Assembly (NCBI GenBank): GCA_011752475.1
Contig: CP048747.1
Span: forward strand, 372,001-436,000
From: Buchnera aphidicola (Microlophium carnosum)
GTDB lineage: Bacteria > Pseudomonadota > Gammaproteobacteria > Enterobacterales > Enterobacteriaceae
Length of the DNA: 64,000 nt
Reading direction: 5' to 3'
Shown piece by piece: positions 54,569-63,286 of this stretch (position 1 is the first letter of the stretch; each line of letters begins with the position of its first letter). Under the pieces are notes generated by a model. That model searched no databases. It saw nothing but the letters and a program-made list of their open reading frames with translations, and was not told where the DNA came from. The translations under genes and the position numbers were made by a program.

Positions 54569-55105
54569 ATGAACACTCCACTTATTTTCTTATTTAATAT
54601 TTTAAAAACAACTTTAAAAAAAATAAAAGATATTTTTAAAAGTTTAAAAAAATGTTAAATTATATTGTTGTATTAAATAACATCTATCTTTTATATAATT
54701 TTTTCACTATTAAGATTTTTATCTAACATGTCTTATAAAATATTAAGTTAAAGATGAGTAAAACAGTATTTTATCTTGATAAAATCTAATTGAATTTTAT
54801 AGTTTATAAAAACATGTTTAAAATATGTAAAAAAATAAAAACATGAAATTTATTCAAGAAATTATTTAACACTTTTTGATTTAATTTGATGTTTTTCTAT
54901 AAAAAATATATATTTTCATATTGAAATATACTCATCCATTTTAAAGTAAAAAATAAAATTTATCAAAATTTTAAAAATTTAGTTATGTATTCGTATATTC
55001 TCAATTAACTATCTTACTAACATTTTTAATTAATAAAATAATATTAATTCTTATTTTAAAAATTTTAATGCCACATCACATATTCAATTTAAAAGCACAC
55101 TAAAA
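54569..55105. other. Divergent greA-ibaG spacer
   Basis: A 537-base spacer, the longest in the window without any gene or clear remnant. It replaces the region of the mla transport operon that precedes ibaG in E. coli. Both strands are full of stops and I find no recognisable mla fragment or strong hairpin. Promoters for greA and ibaG-murA must lie within it. Confidence 0.45.
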
Positions 55106-55375
55106 ATGGATAACCAAGACATAAAATTGTTACTTGTGAAAACATTACAACTGAAAAAAGCCTACATTACAGGAGATAGCAATCATATTAATATAATTGC
55201 TATTGGAGATATTTTTAAAAGTGCTACGCAAGTACAAAGACAACAAATAGTTTATAGACCTTTAATAAATATGATCACAGAAAAATACATTCATGCTGTA
55301 TCTATCATGTCTTATACACCTGAGGAATGGGAAAAAAATAACAAGAAAAATAATTCTAATCATCTATTAAAATAA
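55106..55375 (+). CDS. ibaG: BolA-family protein IbaG (YrbA)
   Basis: BolA-type protein, thought to work with monothiol glutaredoxin in iron-sulfur trafficking. It has 89 residues, the length of the E. coli protein. Conserved elements are VTGDSNH-like ITGDSNHINIIAIGDIF (about 26-42) with the His, and RQQIVYRPLINMITEKYIHAVS, typical of the family. It is followed by murA after 34 bases, as in E. coli. Confidence 0.93.
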   Translation: MDNQDIKLLLVKTLQLKKAYITGDSNHINIIAIGDIFKSATQVQRQQIVYRPLINMITEKYIHAVSIMSYTPEEWEKNNKKNNSNHLLK

Positions 55376-55409
55376 AAAATTATATTAATACATAGAGATT
55401 TATTAATGC

Positions 55410-56660
55410 ATGAATATATTACATGTAGAAGGAAATAAAAATTTAAACGGTAATGTTACTATTTCAGGCTCTAAAAATGCAGCATTACCAATTTTATTTA
55501 TGACTATATTAACAGAAGAAAAAATTAAAATTAGCAATGTTCCGAATTTAACTGACATTAACATAGCACTTAAATTACTTATGTATTTAGGAGTAAAAAT
55601 AAAACATAAAAAGACATTATATATTGATGCAAGCTCAATAAACATTTTTTACGCTCCATATTATCTCATTAAAAAAATTAGAGCCTCTATCTGGATATTA
55701 GGTCCTCTTTTAGCGCGTTTTGGTAAAGCTAAAATATTTTTACCTGGAGGATGCCCAATCGGGAGCAGACCTGTAGATTTACATTTAAATGGTTTAGTAC
55801 AACTAGGTGCAACAATCAATTTAAAAGATGATTGTATTAATGCTTATATTAAGGGTCGTCTACAGGGGAAATATATTTTAATGGAAAAAATTAGTGTCGG
55901 TGCTACTATTACAATTATGAGTGCCGCCACTTTAGCTGAAGGTTCTACAATCATTGATAATGCTGCTCGTGAACCAGAGATTGTTGATATTGCAAAATTT
56001 TTAAATACTCTAGGAGCTAATATTATTGGTGCAGGAAGTAATAAAATATGTATAAAAGGTGTGCTAAAATTAACTGGTGGTACACATCGAATAATTCCAG
56101 ATAGAATTGAAACAGGAACATTTTTAGTGGCTGCAGCAGCTTCTCAAGGTCGTATTGTTTGCCATAGAACTGAACCCAAACACTTAACCAGTGTATTAAT
56201 GAAATTAACTGAAGCTGGTGCAAAAATTAAAACAGGAAAAGATTGGATTAAATTAGATATGAGAAGAAAAAGACCGAAATCTTTAAATATTTGCACTTCT
56301 CCCTATCCAGGATTTCCGACAGATATGCAAACTCAGTTTGCTTTATTAAATGCAATTTCTGAAGGTGTAGGCACTATAACTGAAACTGTATTTGAAAATC
56401 GTTTTATCTACACATCTGAACTAATTAATATGGGTGCTAAAATAAAAATTAAAAATAATACTATTATATGTTGTGGAATACCCCAATTAATATCTAATAA
56501 TGTTTTTTGTAGTGATTTAAGAGCATCAGCGACACTAATATTAGCAGGATGTATTGCTGTAGGTCTTACAATAGTCAATCATACCTACCATCTTATAAGA
56601 GGATATGAGTCATTTCCTAAGAAACTAAATAAATTAGGAGCTGATATTAAAATTATATAG
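55410..56660 (+). CDS. murA: UDP-N-acetylglucosamine 1-carboxyvinyltransferase
   Basis: First committed step of peptidoglycan synthesis. It has 416 residues (E. coli 419). The start NGNVTISGSKNAALPILF, the active-site loop LPGGCPIGSRPVDLHLNGL with Cys near 116, and FPTDMQTQF are conserved. The fosfomycin-target Cys is kept. Retention shows that a peptidoglycan wall is still made. Confidence 0.97.
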   Translation: MNILHVEGNKNLNGNVTISGSKNAALPILFMTILTEEKIKISNVPNLTDINIALKLLMYLGVKIKHKKTLYIDASSINIFYAPYYLIKKIRASIWILGPLLARFGKAKIFLPGGCPIGSRPVDLHLNGLVQLGATINLKDDCINAYIKGRLQGKYILMEKISVGATITIMSAATLAEGSTIIDNAAREPEIVDIAKFLNTLGANIIGAGSNKICIKGVLKLTGGTHRIIPDRIETGTFLVAAAASQGRIVCHRTEPKHLTSVLMKLTEAGAKIKTGKDWIKLDMRRKRPKSLNICTSPYPGFPTDMQTQFALLNAISEGVGTITETVFENRFIYTSELINMGAKIKIKNNTIICCGIPQLISNNVFCSDLRASATLILAGCIAVGLTIVNHTYHLIRGYESFPKKLNKLGADIKII

Positions 56661-56791
56661 ATATAATTTAATTTTTTTATAATCATCGATAATTTAAAAA
56701 AAAATTTTACATGAAATATATTGTGATAAAAATTTAATTATTTTTTATAACACAACTAAAAAATATACATATTAAATAACTGGAGCGTTTT

Positions 56792-57118
56792 ATGTATGCA
56801 GTTTTTATAAGCGGTGGAAAACAATATCGAGCAATTAAAAATCAAGTTGTTAGATTAGAAAAATTAAATAATCCACTTGGTACAACTGTAGAATTTGATA
56901 AAGTTTTAATGATTTGTAATAAAGATTCTACAAAAATCGGTACTCCTTTTATAACAGGTGGTATAATAAAGGCTCATATTCAAAATCATGGTCGCCTTAA
57001 AAAAATTAAAATTATTAAATTCAATCGCCGTAAACATTACAAAAAACAGCAAGGTCATCGTCAGTACTTTACTGATGTAAAAATCATAGATATCAACAAA
57101 ATTGTAAAGGAAAGTTAA
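56792..57118 (+). CDS. rplU: 50S ribosomal protein L21
   Basis: Large-subunit protein. It has 108 residues (E. coli 103). The start MYAVFISGGKQYRAIKNQ and the RRKHYKKQQGHRQYFTDVKI region (about 77-96) are diagnostic. TGGAG lies 6 bases before the ATG. rpmA follows after 4 bases. Confidence 0.97.
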   Translation: MYAVFISGGKQYRAIKNQVVRLEKLNNPLGTTVEFDKVLMICNKDSTKIGTPFITGGIIKAHIQNHGRLKKIKIIKFNRRKHYKKQQGHRQYFTDVKIIDINKIVKES

Positions 57119-57122
57119 ATAA

Positions 57123-57377
57123 ATGGCACATAAAAAAGCTGGCGGTTCTACTAGAAATGGACGAGATTCCAATGCTCAAAGACTAGGTGTTAAATGTTTT
57201 GGTGGTCAATTAATTTCGGCAGGCAGTATAATTGTAAAACAACGTGGAACAAAATTTCACCCCGGTAAAAATGTGCTTTGTGGAAAAGATCATACAATTT
57301 TTGCTACTGTAAAGGGAAAAGTAGAGTTTAAAAAAAAAGGATTAAAGAAAAAAACATACATAAGTATTATCAATTAA
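57123..57377 (+). CDS. rpmA: 50S ribosomal protein L27
   Basis: Large-subunit protein near the peptidyl transferase centre. It has 84 residues (E. coli 85). MAHKKAGGSTRNGRDSNAQR is nearly identical to E. coli, and GTKFHPGKNVLCGKDHTIFA follows. It is coupled to rplU and ends at a strong terminator. Confidence 0.97.
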   Translation: MAHKKAGGSTRNGRDSNAQRLGVKCFGGQLISAGSIIVKQRGTKFHPGKNVLCGKDHTIFATVKGKVEFKKKGLKKKTYISIIN

Positions 57378-57399
57378 ATTATAAATTATTTATATCACA

Positions 57400-57430
57400 A
57401 ACCCCTTATTGAGGGGTTCCATTTTTTTAT
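57400..57430 (+). terminator. Intrinsic terminator after rpmA
   Basis: AACCCCT (57400-57406) pairs with AGGGGTT (57412-57418) around a 5-base loop and is followed by CCATTTTTTTA. It is a standard intrinsic terminator for rplU-rpmA. Confidence 0.85.
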
Positions 57431-57532
57431 ATAAAATATACGATTTATTAAAAAATCATTAATCTGATAAATAAAATTTTAAAATATGTAAAAACTTACA
57501 AGCATAAAAAATATTATATATGTGGATAAAAA

Positions 57533-58537
57533 ATGAAATTTATTGATGAGACTATAATACAAGTTATTGCTGGAAATGGTGGAGACGGATGTGTTAATTT
57601 TAGAAGAGAAAAATATGTTCCTAAAGGAGGTCCAGATGGTGGGGATGGTGGGGATGGTGGGGATGTTTGGTTGGAAGCTAATAATAATTTAAATACTCTT
57701 ATAGATCTGAGATTTAAAAAAAAATTTCAAGCTCAAAATGGAAAAAATGGATCAAGTAGAAAATGTTCTGGTAAAAAGGGAAATGATATAAAAATACACG
57801 TTCCTATAGGAACAAAAGTAATAAACTATCAAACACGCGAAACAATAGGAGATCTAATTCGACATAAACAAAAGATATTAATTGCTAAAGGAGGTTGGCA
57901 TGGATTAGGTAATACTAGATTTAAATCCTCAACAAATAGAAGCCCTAGAAAAAGTACATTAGGTACAATAGGAGAAAAAAGAGATATTCAATTAGAATTG
58001 ATTTTAATTGCTGATGTTGGAACGCTAGGAATGCCTAATGTTGGCAAATCTACTTTAGTTACAAGTATATCTGGAGCTAAAACAAAAATTGCAAATTATC
58101 CATTTACGACATTAAATCCCATTTTAGGAAGTGTAACTATTGAAAATAATAAAAAATTTATTATAGCAGATATTCCAGGTATAATTAAAGGAGCAGCTGA
58201 TGGTTCTGGATTAGGAATTCGTTTCCTAAAACATTTAGAAAGATGTAAATTATTACTTCACATTGTTGATTTAGTTCCTCAAAATAATTTTCATCCAGTG
58301 CATAATATAAGTATTGTGTTAAATGAATTAAAAAAATATAATTTGAAATTATATAATAAACCAAGATGGTTAATTTTTAATAAAATAGATTTATTAAGCA
58401 AAGAAAAATTAAATAAAATAATTAATGAAATTCAAAGTCAATTTAAATTAAACGAAAAATATTATTTTATTTCTTCAATAAACAAAACTGGTATAAAAAA
58501 ATTATGTTTTGATATAAGTCAATATTTAGAAAAGTAA
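57533..58537 (+). CDS. obgE: GTPase ObgE (CgtA)
   Basis: Essential 50S-assembly GTPase. It has 334 residues (E. coli 390): the N-terminal Obg fold (1-160, with the Gly-rich GGPDGGDGGDGGDVWLE) and the G domain (G1 GMPNVGKSTL near 166, DIPGIIKGA, FNKIDLL) are intact, but the acidic C-terminal extension is missing. It follows rpmA, as in E. coli. Three identical 9-base units (GGTGGGGAT) encode the Gly-Gly-Asp repeats at 57638-57664. Confidence 0.96.
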   Translation: MKFIDETIIQVIAGNGGDGCVNFRREKYVPKGGPDGGDGGDGGDVWLEANNNLNTLIDLRFKKKFQAQNGKNGSSRKCSGKKGNDIKIHVPIGTKVINYQTRETIGDLIRHKQKILIAKGGWHGLGNTRFKSSTNRSPRKSTLGTIGEKRDIQLELILIADVGTLGMPNVGKSTLVTSISGAKTKIANYPFTTLNPILGSVTIENNKKFIIADIPGIIKGAADGSGLGIRFLKHLERCKLLLHIVDLVPQNNFHPVHNISIVLNELKKYNLKLYNKPRWLIFNKIDLLSKEKLNKIINEIQSQFKLNEKYYFISSINKTGIKKLCFDISQYLEK

Positions 58538-58538
58538 A

Positions 58539-58572
58539 AAAGAACTCGGTTCGTTAAAAAACCAAGTTCTTT
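58539..58572 (-). terminator. Terminator between convergent obgE and rpsI
   Basis: AAAGAACTCGGTT (58539-58551) pairs with AACCAAGTTCTTT (58560-58572), with one G-T pair, in a 13-bp stem. On the minus strand a T-rich stretch follows, suiting the rplM-rpsI transcript; the same hairpin lies right after obgE. Confidence 0.8.
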
Positions 58573-58603
58573 CAAAATAAAACTAATTGTATTTTGTTTA
58601 GAT

Positions 58604-58996
58604 TTAACGTTTAGAAAATTGCGGACGCTTTCTAGCTTTTCGAAAACCAACTTTTTTACGTTCAACTTGACGTGAATCACGTGTCACAAATCCAGATTTT
58701 CTTAATTCAACACGAAATGATTGATTGTATTTGATTAAAGCACGAGTGATACCTTGACGAATAGCTCCTGCTTGACCAGATATACCTCCACCTTTTACTG
58801 TAATATAAATGTCAAATTTATCTATCATGTCCACTAATTCTAATGGCTGACGAACAATCATGCAAGAAGTTTCACGACCAAAGTACTCATTTAAAGAACG
58901 TTTATTTACAATAATCTTTCCATTTCCAGATCTAAGAAACACTCTAGCAGAAGAGCTTTTACGACGACCAGTACCATAGTTTTGAGTTTGAATCAT
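58604..58996 (-). CDS. rpsI: 30S ribosomal protein S9
   Basis: Small-subunit protein whose C-terminal tail contacts P-site tRNA. It has 130 residues, as in E. coli. YGTGRRKSSSARVFLR at the start and the tail KKVGFRKARKRPQFSKR, ending in Lys-Arg, are conserved. It lies 20 bases after rplM. Confidence 0.97.
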   Translation of the reverse strand: MIQTQNYGTGRRKSSSARVFLRSGNGKIIVNKRSLNEYFGRETSCMIVRQPLELVDMIDKFDIYITVKGGGISGQAGAIRQGITRALIKYNQSFRVELRKSGFVTRDSRQVERKKVGFRKARKRPQFSKR

Positions 58997-59016
58997 TTAT
59001 TTTATATACCTTTCTA

Positions 59017-59445
59017 TCAAATGTTTAATAATTGAGGACGTTGTGCCATATGTTCATGATGTTCATTAGAAAAAACTTTTAATTTTTTAAACATAGAGCG
59101 TCCTAAAGGACCTTTTGGTAGCATACCTTTTACTGCAATTTCTATTACTCTTTCTGGATAACGCGCAATCATTTCTTCAAATCTAGAGTGTTTTATACCA
59201 CCGACATAACCAGTATGATGGTAGTAAATTTTACCAATTTTTTTATTCCCTGTAACTAATATTTTCGAAGCATTTATAACAATAATATAATCTCCAGTAT
59301 CAAGATGAGGAGTATATTCAACTTTATGTTTACCTCTAAGACGAAACGATAATACACTTGCTAATCTACCTAATATTTTATTAGTTGCATCTACATAATA
59401 CCAATTTCTTTTAATGTTACTTGATTTAACTGAAAAAGTTTTCAT
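59017..59445 (-). CDS. rplM: 50S ribosomal protein L13
   Basis: Large-subunit protein. It has 142 residues, as in E. coli. Conserved parts are WYYVDATNKILGRLAS, RLRGKHKVEYTPHLDTGDYI, and KGMLPKGPLGRSMFKKLKVF. It forms an operon with rpsI. Confidence 0.97.
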   Translation of the reverse strand: MKTFSVKSSNIKRNWYYVDATNKILGRLASVLSFRLRGKHKVEYTPHLDTGDYIIVINASKILVTGNKKIGKIYYHHTGYVGGIKHSRFEEMIARYPERVIEIAVKGMLPKGPLGRSMFKKLKVFSNEHHEHMAQRPQLLNI

Positions 59446-59695
59446 ATAAAATCCGATTTAAAATAATTATTTATATAGAAAATAATACTATGATTAGAAC
59501 TAATAAGATATAGTAAATATATTTCACTAAAAATATATTATATAATATTCTTATATATCCAATATATAATAAAATTAATTATATCAATTATATTGATAAG
59601 AATATATATAATTGTCTATATTTATTTTATACAAAATTTTTAAAAACATTCTATTTTATGTTTAGAAATATTATATCTTTCATAGGTAATAAATT

Positions 59696-60853
59696 ATGCC
59701 TGCTCAAAATTATTTGCTCATTTTTCGTAATAAAATTAATGATATCGATACAAAAATAGTAAAATTACTAGCAGAAAGAAAAAAATTGGTATTGAAAATA
59801 GCTCAGTCTAAAATAGAAAACAATCAAGCAATACGAGATCTAGAACGTGAAACAAAAATGTTGCAACAATTAACTTGTTTAGGAAAAGAAAACCATCTCA
59901 CAACTGAATATATCACTCGATTATTTCAGTTAATAATTGAAGAATCTGTATCAACTCAAAACGAGTTATTACAAAAATTTTGTGACAATCATAAATTAAC
60001 CCCTACCAATTTTTCTTTTCTTGGTCCTAAAGGTTCGTACTCTCATATTGCCGCTTGTGAATACGCAGAGCGAAATTTTCAAAAATGTATTACAAATGAA
60101 TGTTCAACATTCGAAGAAGTGATTTTATCAGTCGAAAATAATGAATCAGATTATGCCGTTTTACCAATTGAAAATACTTGCTCTGGTTCTATTAATGACG
60201 TTTTTAATCTTTTAAAAAATACAAACCTATTCATTGTTGGAGAAATTAATATTTCTATAAACCATTGTTTGCTTACTCTTAAAAAAATTGAATTACATAA
60301 AATTAAAACAGTATATAGTCATCCTCAACCATTTCAACAATGTAGTAATTTTATTAAACAATTTCCAAAATGGAAGATTAAATATACTAAAAGTACAGCA
60401 GATGCAATGAAAAAAATTACTAAATACAATGAAATAACTAATGCAGTACTAGGAAGTGAAATAGGAAGTAAAATTTATGGATTGACAGTCTTAACTAAAA
60501 ATTTAGCAAACAAAGAAAAAAATATTACAAGATTTATTTTATTAAATCGAAATCCTGTAAAAATTTCTCAAAAAATACCTACTAAAACAACATTGATATT
60601 TAGCACAGGACAAGAATCAGGAGCTCTTACTAAAGTACTATTAATATTACAAGAAAAGAAATTAATTATGAAAAAATTAACTTCACAAACAGTTGATAAA
60701 AATCCATGGGAAGAAATGTTTTATATTGATATTCAAGTTAATTTGTCATCAGTTCTAATGCAAGATGCTCTTAAAAAAATTAAAAAGATCACTAAATTTA
60801 TAAAAATTTTAGGCTGTTATCCTAGCGAAAATATAGTTCCAATAGTACCGTAA
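59696..60853 (+). CDS. pheA: Chorismate mutase / prephenate dehydratase PheA
   Basis: Bifunctional enzyme that makes phenylpyruvate for phenylalanine synthesis, a key nutrient for the aphid. It has 385 residues (E. coli 386). The chorismate mutase domain (about 5-95) includes ERKKLVLKIAQSK and YITRLFQLIIEESV; the dehydratase domain has FLGPKGSYSHIAACEYA and LPIENTCSGSINDVF. The ACT regulatory domain keeps GAL (309-311), but the Phe-binding ESRP motif reads TSQT (329-332). No pheL-like Phe-rich leader or attenuator is present upstream. Confidence 0.97.
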   Translation: MPAQNYLLIFRNKINDIDTKIVKLLAERKKLVLKIAQSKIENNQAIRDLERETKMLQQLTCLGKENHLTTEYITRLFQLIIEESVSTQNELLQKFCDNHKLTPTNFSFLGPKGSYSHIAACEYAERNFQKCITNECSTFEEVILSVENNESDYAVLPIENTCSGSINDVFNLLKNTNLFIVGEINISINHCLLTLKKIELHKIKTVYSHPQPFQQCSNFIKQFPKWKIKYTKSTADAMKKITKYNEITNAVLGSEIGSKIYGLTVLTKNLANKEKNITRFILLNRNPVKISQKIPTKTTLIFSTGQESGALTKVLLILQEKKLIMKKLTSQTVDKNPWEEMFYIDIQVNLSSVLMQDALKKIKKITKFIKILGCYPSENIVPIVP

Positions 60854-60927
60854 AGATTTTCTAAAGATATATTTTTCTTAAATAAAAAAATTTATTTATT
60901 AGATAAAAAAGTTAAAAATCATTTTTG

Positions 60928-60960
60928 AATTTTTTTATTTTTTTTAAAAATAAAAAAATT
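60928..60960 (+). terminator. A/T-only palindrome after pheA
   Basis: A perfect 15-bp inverted repeat (60928-60942 with 60946-60960) around a TTT loop, made only of A and T. It lies 75 bases after the pheA stop and may act as a weak terminator. A/T-only repeats arise easily here, but 15 perfect pairs are more than expected. Confidence 0.45.
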
Positions 60961-61048
60961 ATTAATTTTTAATTAATAAATATTATACTTTAAACATAAG
61001 TATTATCTTAAATAAGATACCAAGAAATTTAATATGAGTAATTAAAGA

Positions 61049-62407
61049 ATGTTCAAAAATTTAACTCAGCGTCTTTCAAATAGTTTAAAAAAAATTATAA
61101 ATAAAGGAAGACTTACAGAAGAAAACATTAAAGATACTATAAGAGAAGTCCGAAAAGCATTATTAGAAGCAGATGTAACACTATCTGTAATAAAAAAGTT
61201 TATAGAAAATGTTAAAACAAAATCAATTGGCCATAAAATCAATCATAGTTTAACTCCTGGACAAGAATTTATTAAAATAGTTAAACATGAATTAATATTG
61301 ACTATGGGGAAAAAAAATAATGCTTTAAATTTATCTGTTGAACCACCAGCAGTAATACTAATAGTTGGGTTGCAAGGATCAGGAAAAACTACTAGTTTAG
61401 CAAAACTAGGAAAATGGATTAAAGATAAATACAAGAAAAAAATATTAATTGCATCTACTGATATTTATCGTGCAGCTGCTATTAAACAACTTCAAATATT
61501 ATCTCAGCAAATCAAAGTAGATTTTTTTTCATCCAGTGAAAATCAAACACCAATAGAAATAACTACACAAGCAATAAAATATGCCCAATTGAAATTATAT
61601 GACATTTTATTAATTGACACAGCAGGACGTTTGCATATTGATAAAAAAATGATGGATGAAATTCAACAAATACAAAATGTATCAAAACCCATTGAAACAT
61701 TATTGGTAGTAGATTCAATGATGGGACAAGATGCGATAAACATGGCGAAAATATTTAATAATGATTTATTGATATCTGGTATAATATTAACTAAAACAGA
61801 TGGTGATTCTAGAAGTGGAATTGCCTTATCTATGCGATATATCACTGGAAAAACTATTAAATTCATAGGAACAGGAGAAAAAATAACATCATTAGAAGCA
61901 TTTTATCCAGAAAGAATAGTTGATAGAATTCTAGGAATGAATGATATTACGTCTCTTATTGAAGACATTGAAGAAAAAGTAGATCAATCACAGATTCAAA
62001 AATTAACAAAAAAATTAAAAAAAGGTCATGATTTTAATTTAAATGATTTCTTAACGCAAATCAAACAAATGAAAAAAATAGGAGGTTTGAATTATTTTCG
62101 AGAAAAATTTTCTATCAATCATCAATTATCTAATAATATGTCATTATTAAATACAGATGAAAATACTTTAAAAAAAGCAGAAGCAATGATATGTTCTATG
62201 ACACATAACGAAAGAATAAAACCAATAATCATAAAGGGATCAAGAAAGCGTAGAATAGCTTTAGGTTCTGGAACACAAATACAAGATGTAAATAAATTAT
62301 TAAAAAATTTTGATGATATACGAAGAATTATGAAAAAAATTAAAACTGATGGAATAACAAAAGTAATGCGGGGAATAAAAAACATGCTTTCTCAAAAATT
62401 ATATTAA
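61049..62407 (+). CDS. ffh: Signal recognition particle protein Ffh
   Basis: GTPase of the SRP that delivers inner-membrane proteins co-translationally. It has 452 residues (E. coli 453). NG domain: GLQGSGKTTSLAKLG (about 107), DTAGRLHIDKKMMDE and TKTDGDSRSG. M domain: the RNA-binding MICSMTHNERIKPIIIKGSR and RKRRIALGSGTQIQDVNKLL are kept. The signal-sequence groove is unusually poor in Met (seven Met from about residue 330 on), and the finger-loop Met residues are replaced by SLRE-like charged and aromatic residues. Confidence 0.96.
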   Translation: MFKNLTQRLSNSLKKIINKGRLTEENIKDTIREVRKALLEADVTLSVIKKFIENVKTKSIGHKINHSLTPGQEFIKIVKHELILTMGKKNNALNLSVEPPAVILIVGLQGSGKTTSLAKLGKWIKDKYKKKILIASTDIYRAAAIKQLQILSQQIKVDFFSSSENQTPIEITTQAIKYAQLKLYDILLIDTAGRLHIDKKMMDEIQQIQNVSKPIETLLVVDSMMGQDAINMAKIFNNDLLISGIILTKTDGDSRSGIALSMRYITGKTIKFIGTGEKITSLEAFYPERIVDRILGMNDITSLIEDIEEKVDQSQIQKLTKKLKKGHDFNLNDFLTQIKQMKKIGGLNYFREKFSINHQLSNNMSLLNTDENTLKKAEAMICSMTHNERIKPIIIKGSRKRRIALGSGTQIQDVNKLLKNFDDIRRIMKKIKTDGITKVMRGIKNMLSQKLY

Positions 62408-62491
62408 AAAGACATAGATTTACTAAGTTTTTGATTTTTTAGTTTATTTACAATAATCCTATTAATTTAATAACTGTTAAGAAGAAAAAAT

Positions 62492-62740
62492 ATGGTAAAA
62501 ATTCGTTTAGCTAGATATGGAACAAAAAAACGTCCTTTTTATAAAATGGTAGTAGCCGACAGTCGTTTTTCTAGAAATGGACGTTTTATTGAACGTTTAG
62601 GATATTTTAATCCTATTGCTAAGGGAAAGTCTGAAATATTAAAATTAGATTTAGAACGTATTGCACATTGGACCAATCAAGGTGCTCAAATGTCAGAACG
62701 AACTAAAAAACTCATTAAACTACTAAATACAAAGAGGTAA
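62492..62740 (+). CDS. rpsP: 30S ribosomal protein S16
   Basis: Small-subunit protein. It has 82 residues, as in E. coli. MVKIRLARYGTKKRPFYKMV and DSRFSRNGRFIERLGYFNP are diagnostic. It heads the rpsP-rimM-trmD group. Its stop codon lies within the ribosome-binding region of rimM (AGAGG at 62733-62737). Confidence 0.97.
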   Translation: MVKIRLARYGTKKRPFYKMVVADSRFSRNGRFIERLGYFNPIAKGKSEILKLDLERIAHWTNQGAQMSERTKKLIKLLNTKR

Positions 62741-62744
62741 TGTT

Positions 62745-63272
62745 ATAAATATTAGTATCAATGCACCAAATAAACCACTAACAATAGGAAGAGTTGGGAA
62801 GTCTTATGGAATATTAGGTTGGATAAATATTTTTTCTTTTACAGAAGAGCGAGAAAAAATATTTAATTATTTTCCATGGTTTTTTTGTAAAGAAAAAAAA
62901 TGGACAAGAATTTGTATTAAAAATTGGAAAAAACATAAAAATCATTTTATTGTTCGTATACAAGGCATTTCTGATCGATCAATAATTGGAAAATTTACTA
63001 ATTCAGAAATAGTCATTAGCAGTCATACACTACCTATGTTAAAAAAAAATCATTACTACTGGAATGATATTATTAGATATCAAGTATTTAATACAGAACA
63101 GTGTTATTTAGGCATCGTAATTAATTTAATAAGGACAAAAAATAATGACGTTCTTGTAGTAAAAAATAAACTAAATATATTTAAAAAAAATATATTAATT
63201 CCATTTATTGAAAATATAATAATAAAAAATGTAGATACTAAAAAAAAATGTATATTAGTGCAATGGAACTAA
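62745..63272 (+). CDS. rimM: Ribosome maturation factor RimM, apparent ATA start
   Basis: 16S rRNA processing factor for the 30S head. The reading frame is complete: after the start, NISINAPNKPLTIGRVGKSY, GILGWINIFSFTEE, NHYYWNDIIRYQV (PRC domain) and NDVLVVKNK match RimM, ending QWN. There is no ATG, GTG or TTG at the expected place. ATA at 62745 lies 7 bases after AGAGG and gives 175 residues (E. coli 182), so it is the probable start; ATT at 62751 is the alternative. The first in-frame ATG (63036) would remove over half the protein. Confidence 0.85.
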   Translation: MNISINAPNKPLTIGRVGKSYGILGWINIFSFTEEREKIFNYFPWFFCKEKKWTRICIKNWKKHKNHFIVRIQGISDRSIIGKFTNSEIVISSHTLPMLKKNHYYWNDIIRYQVFNTEQCYLGIVINLIRTKNNDVLVVKNKLNIFKKNILIPFIENIIIKNVDTKKKCILVQWN

Positions 63273-63286
63273 ATCATATACTCTAA

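Noticed and set aside
54569..55105. Remnants of mla genes in the greA-ibaG spacer
   Set aside because: Short ATG-started fragments exist but none gives a recognisable match to MlaB-F; A/T drift explains them.
63036..63272. rimM as a 78-residue protein from ATG 63036
   Set aside because: Conserved RimM sequence runs unbroken for 97 codons upstream of this Met, so it is an internal residue.
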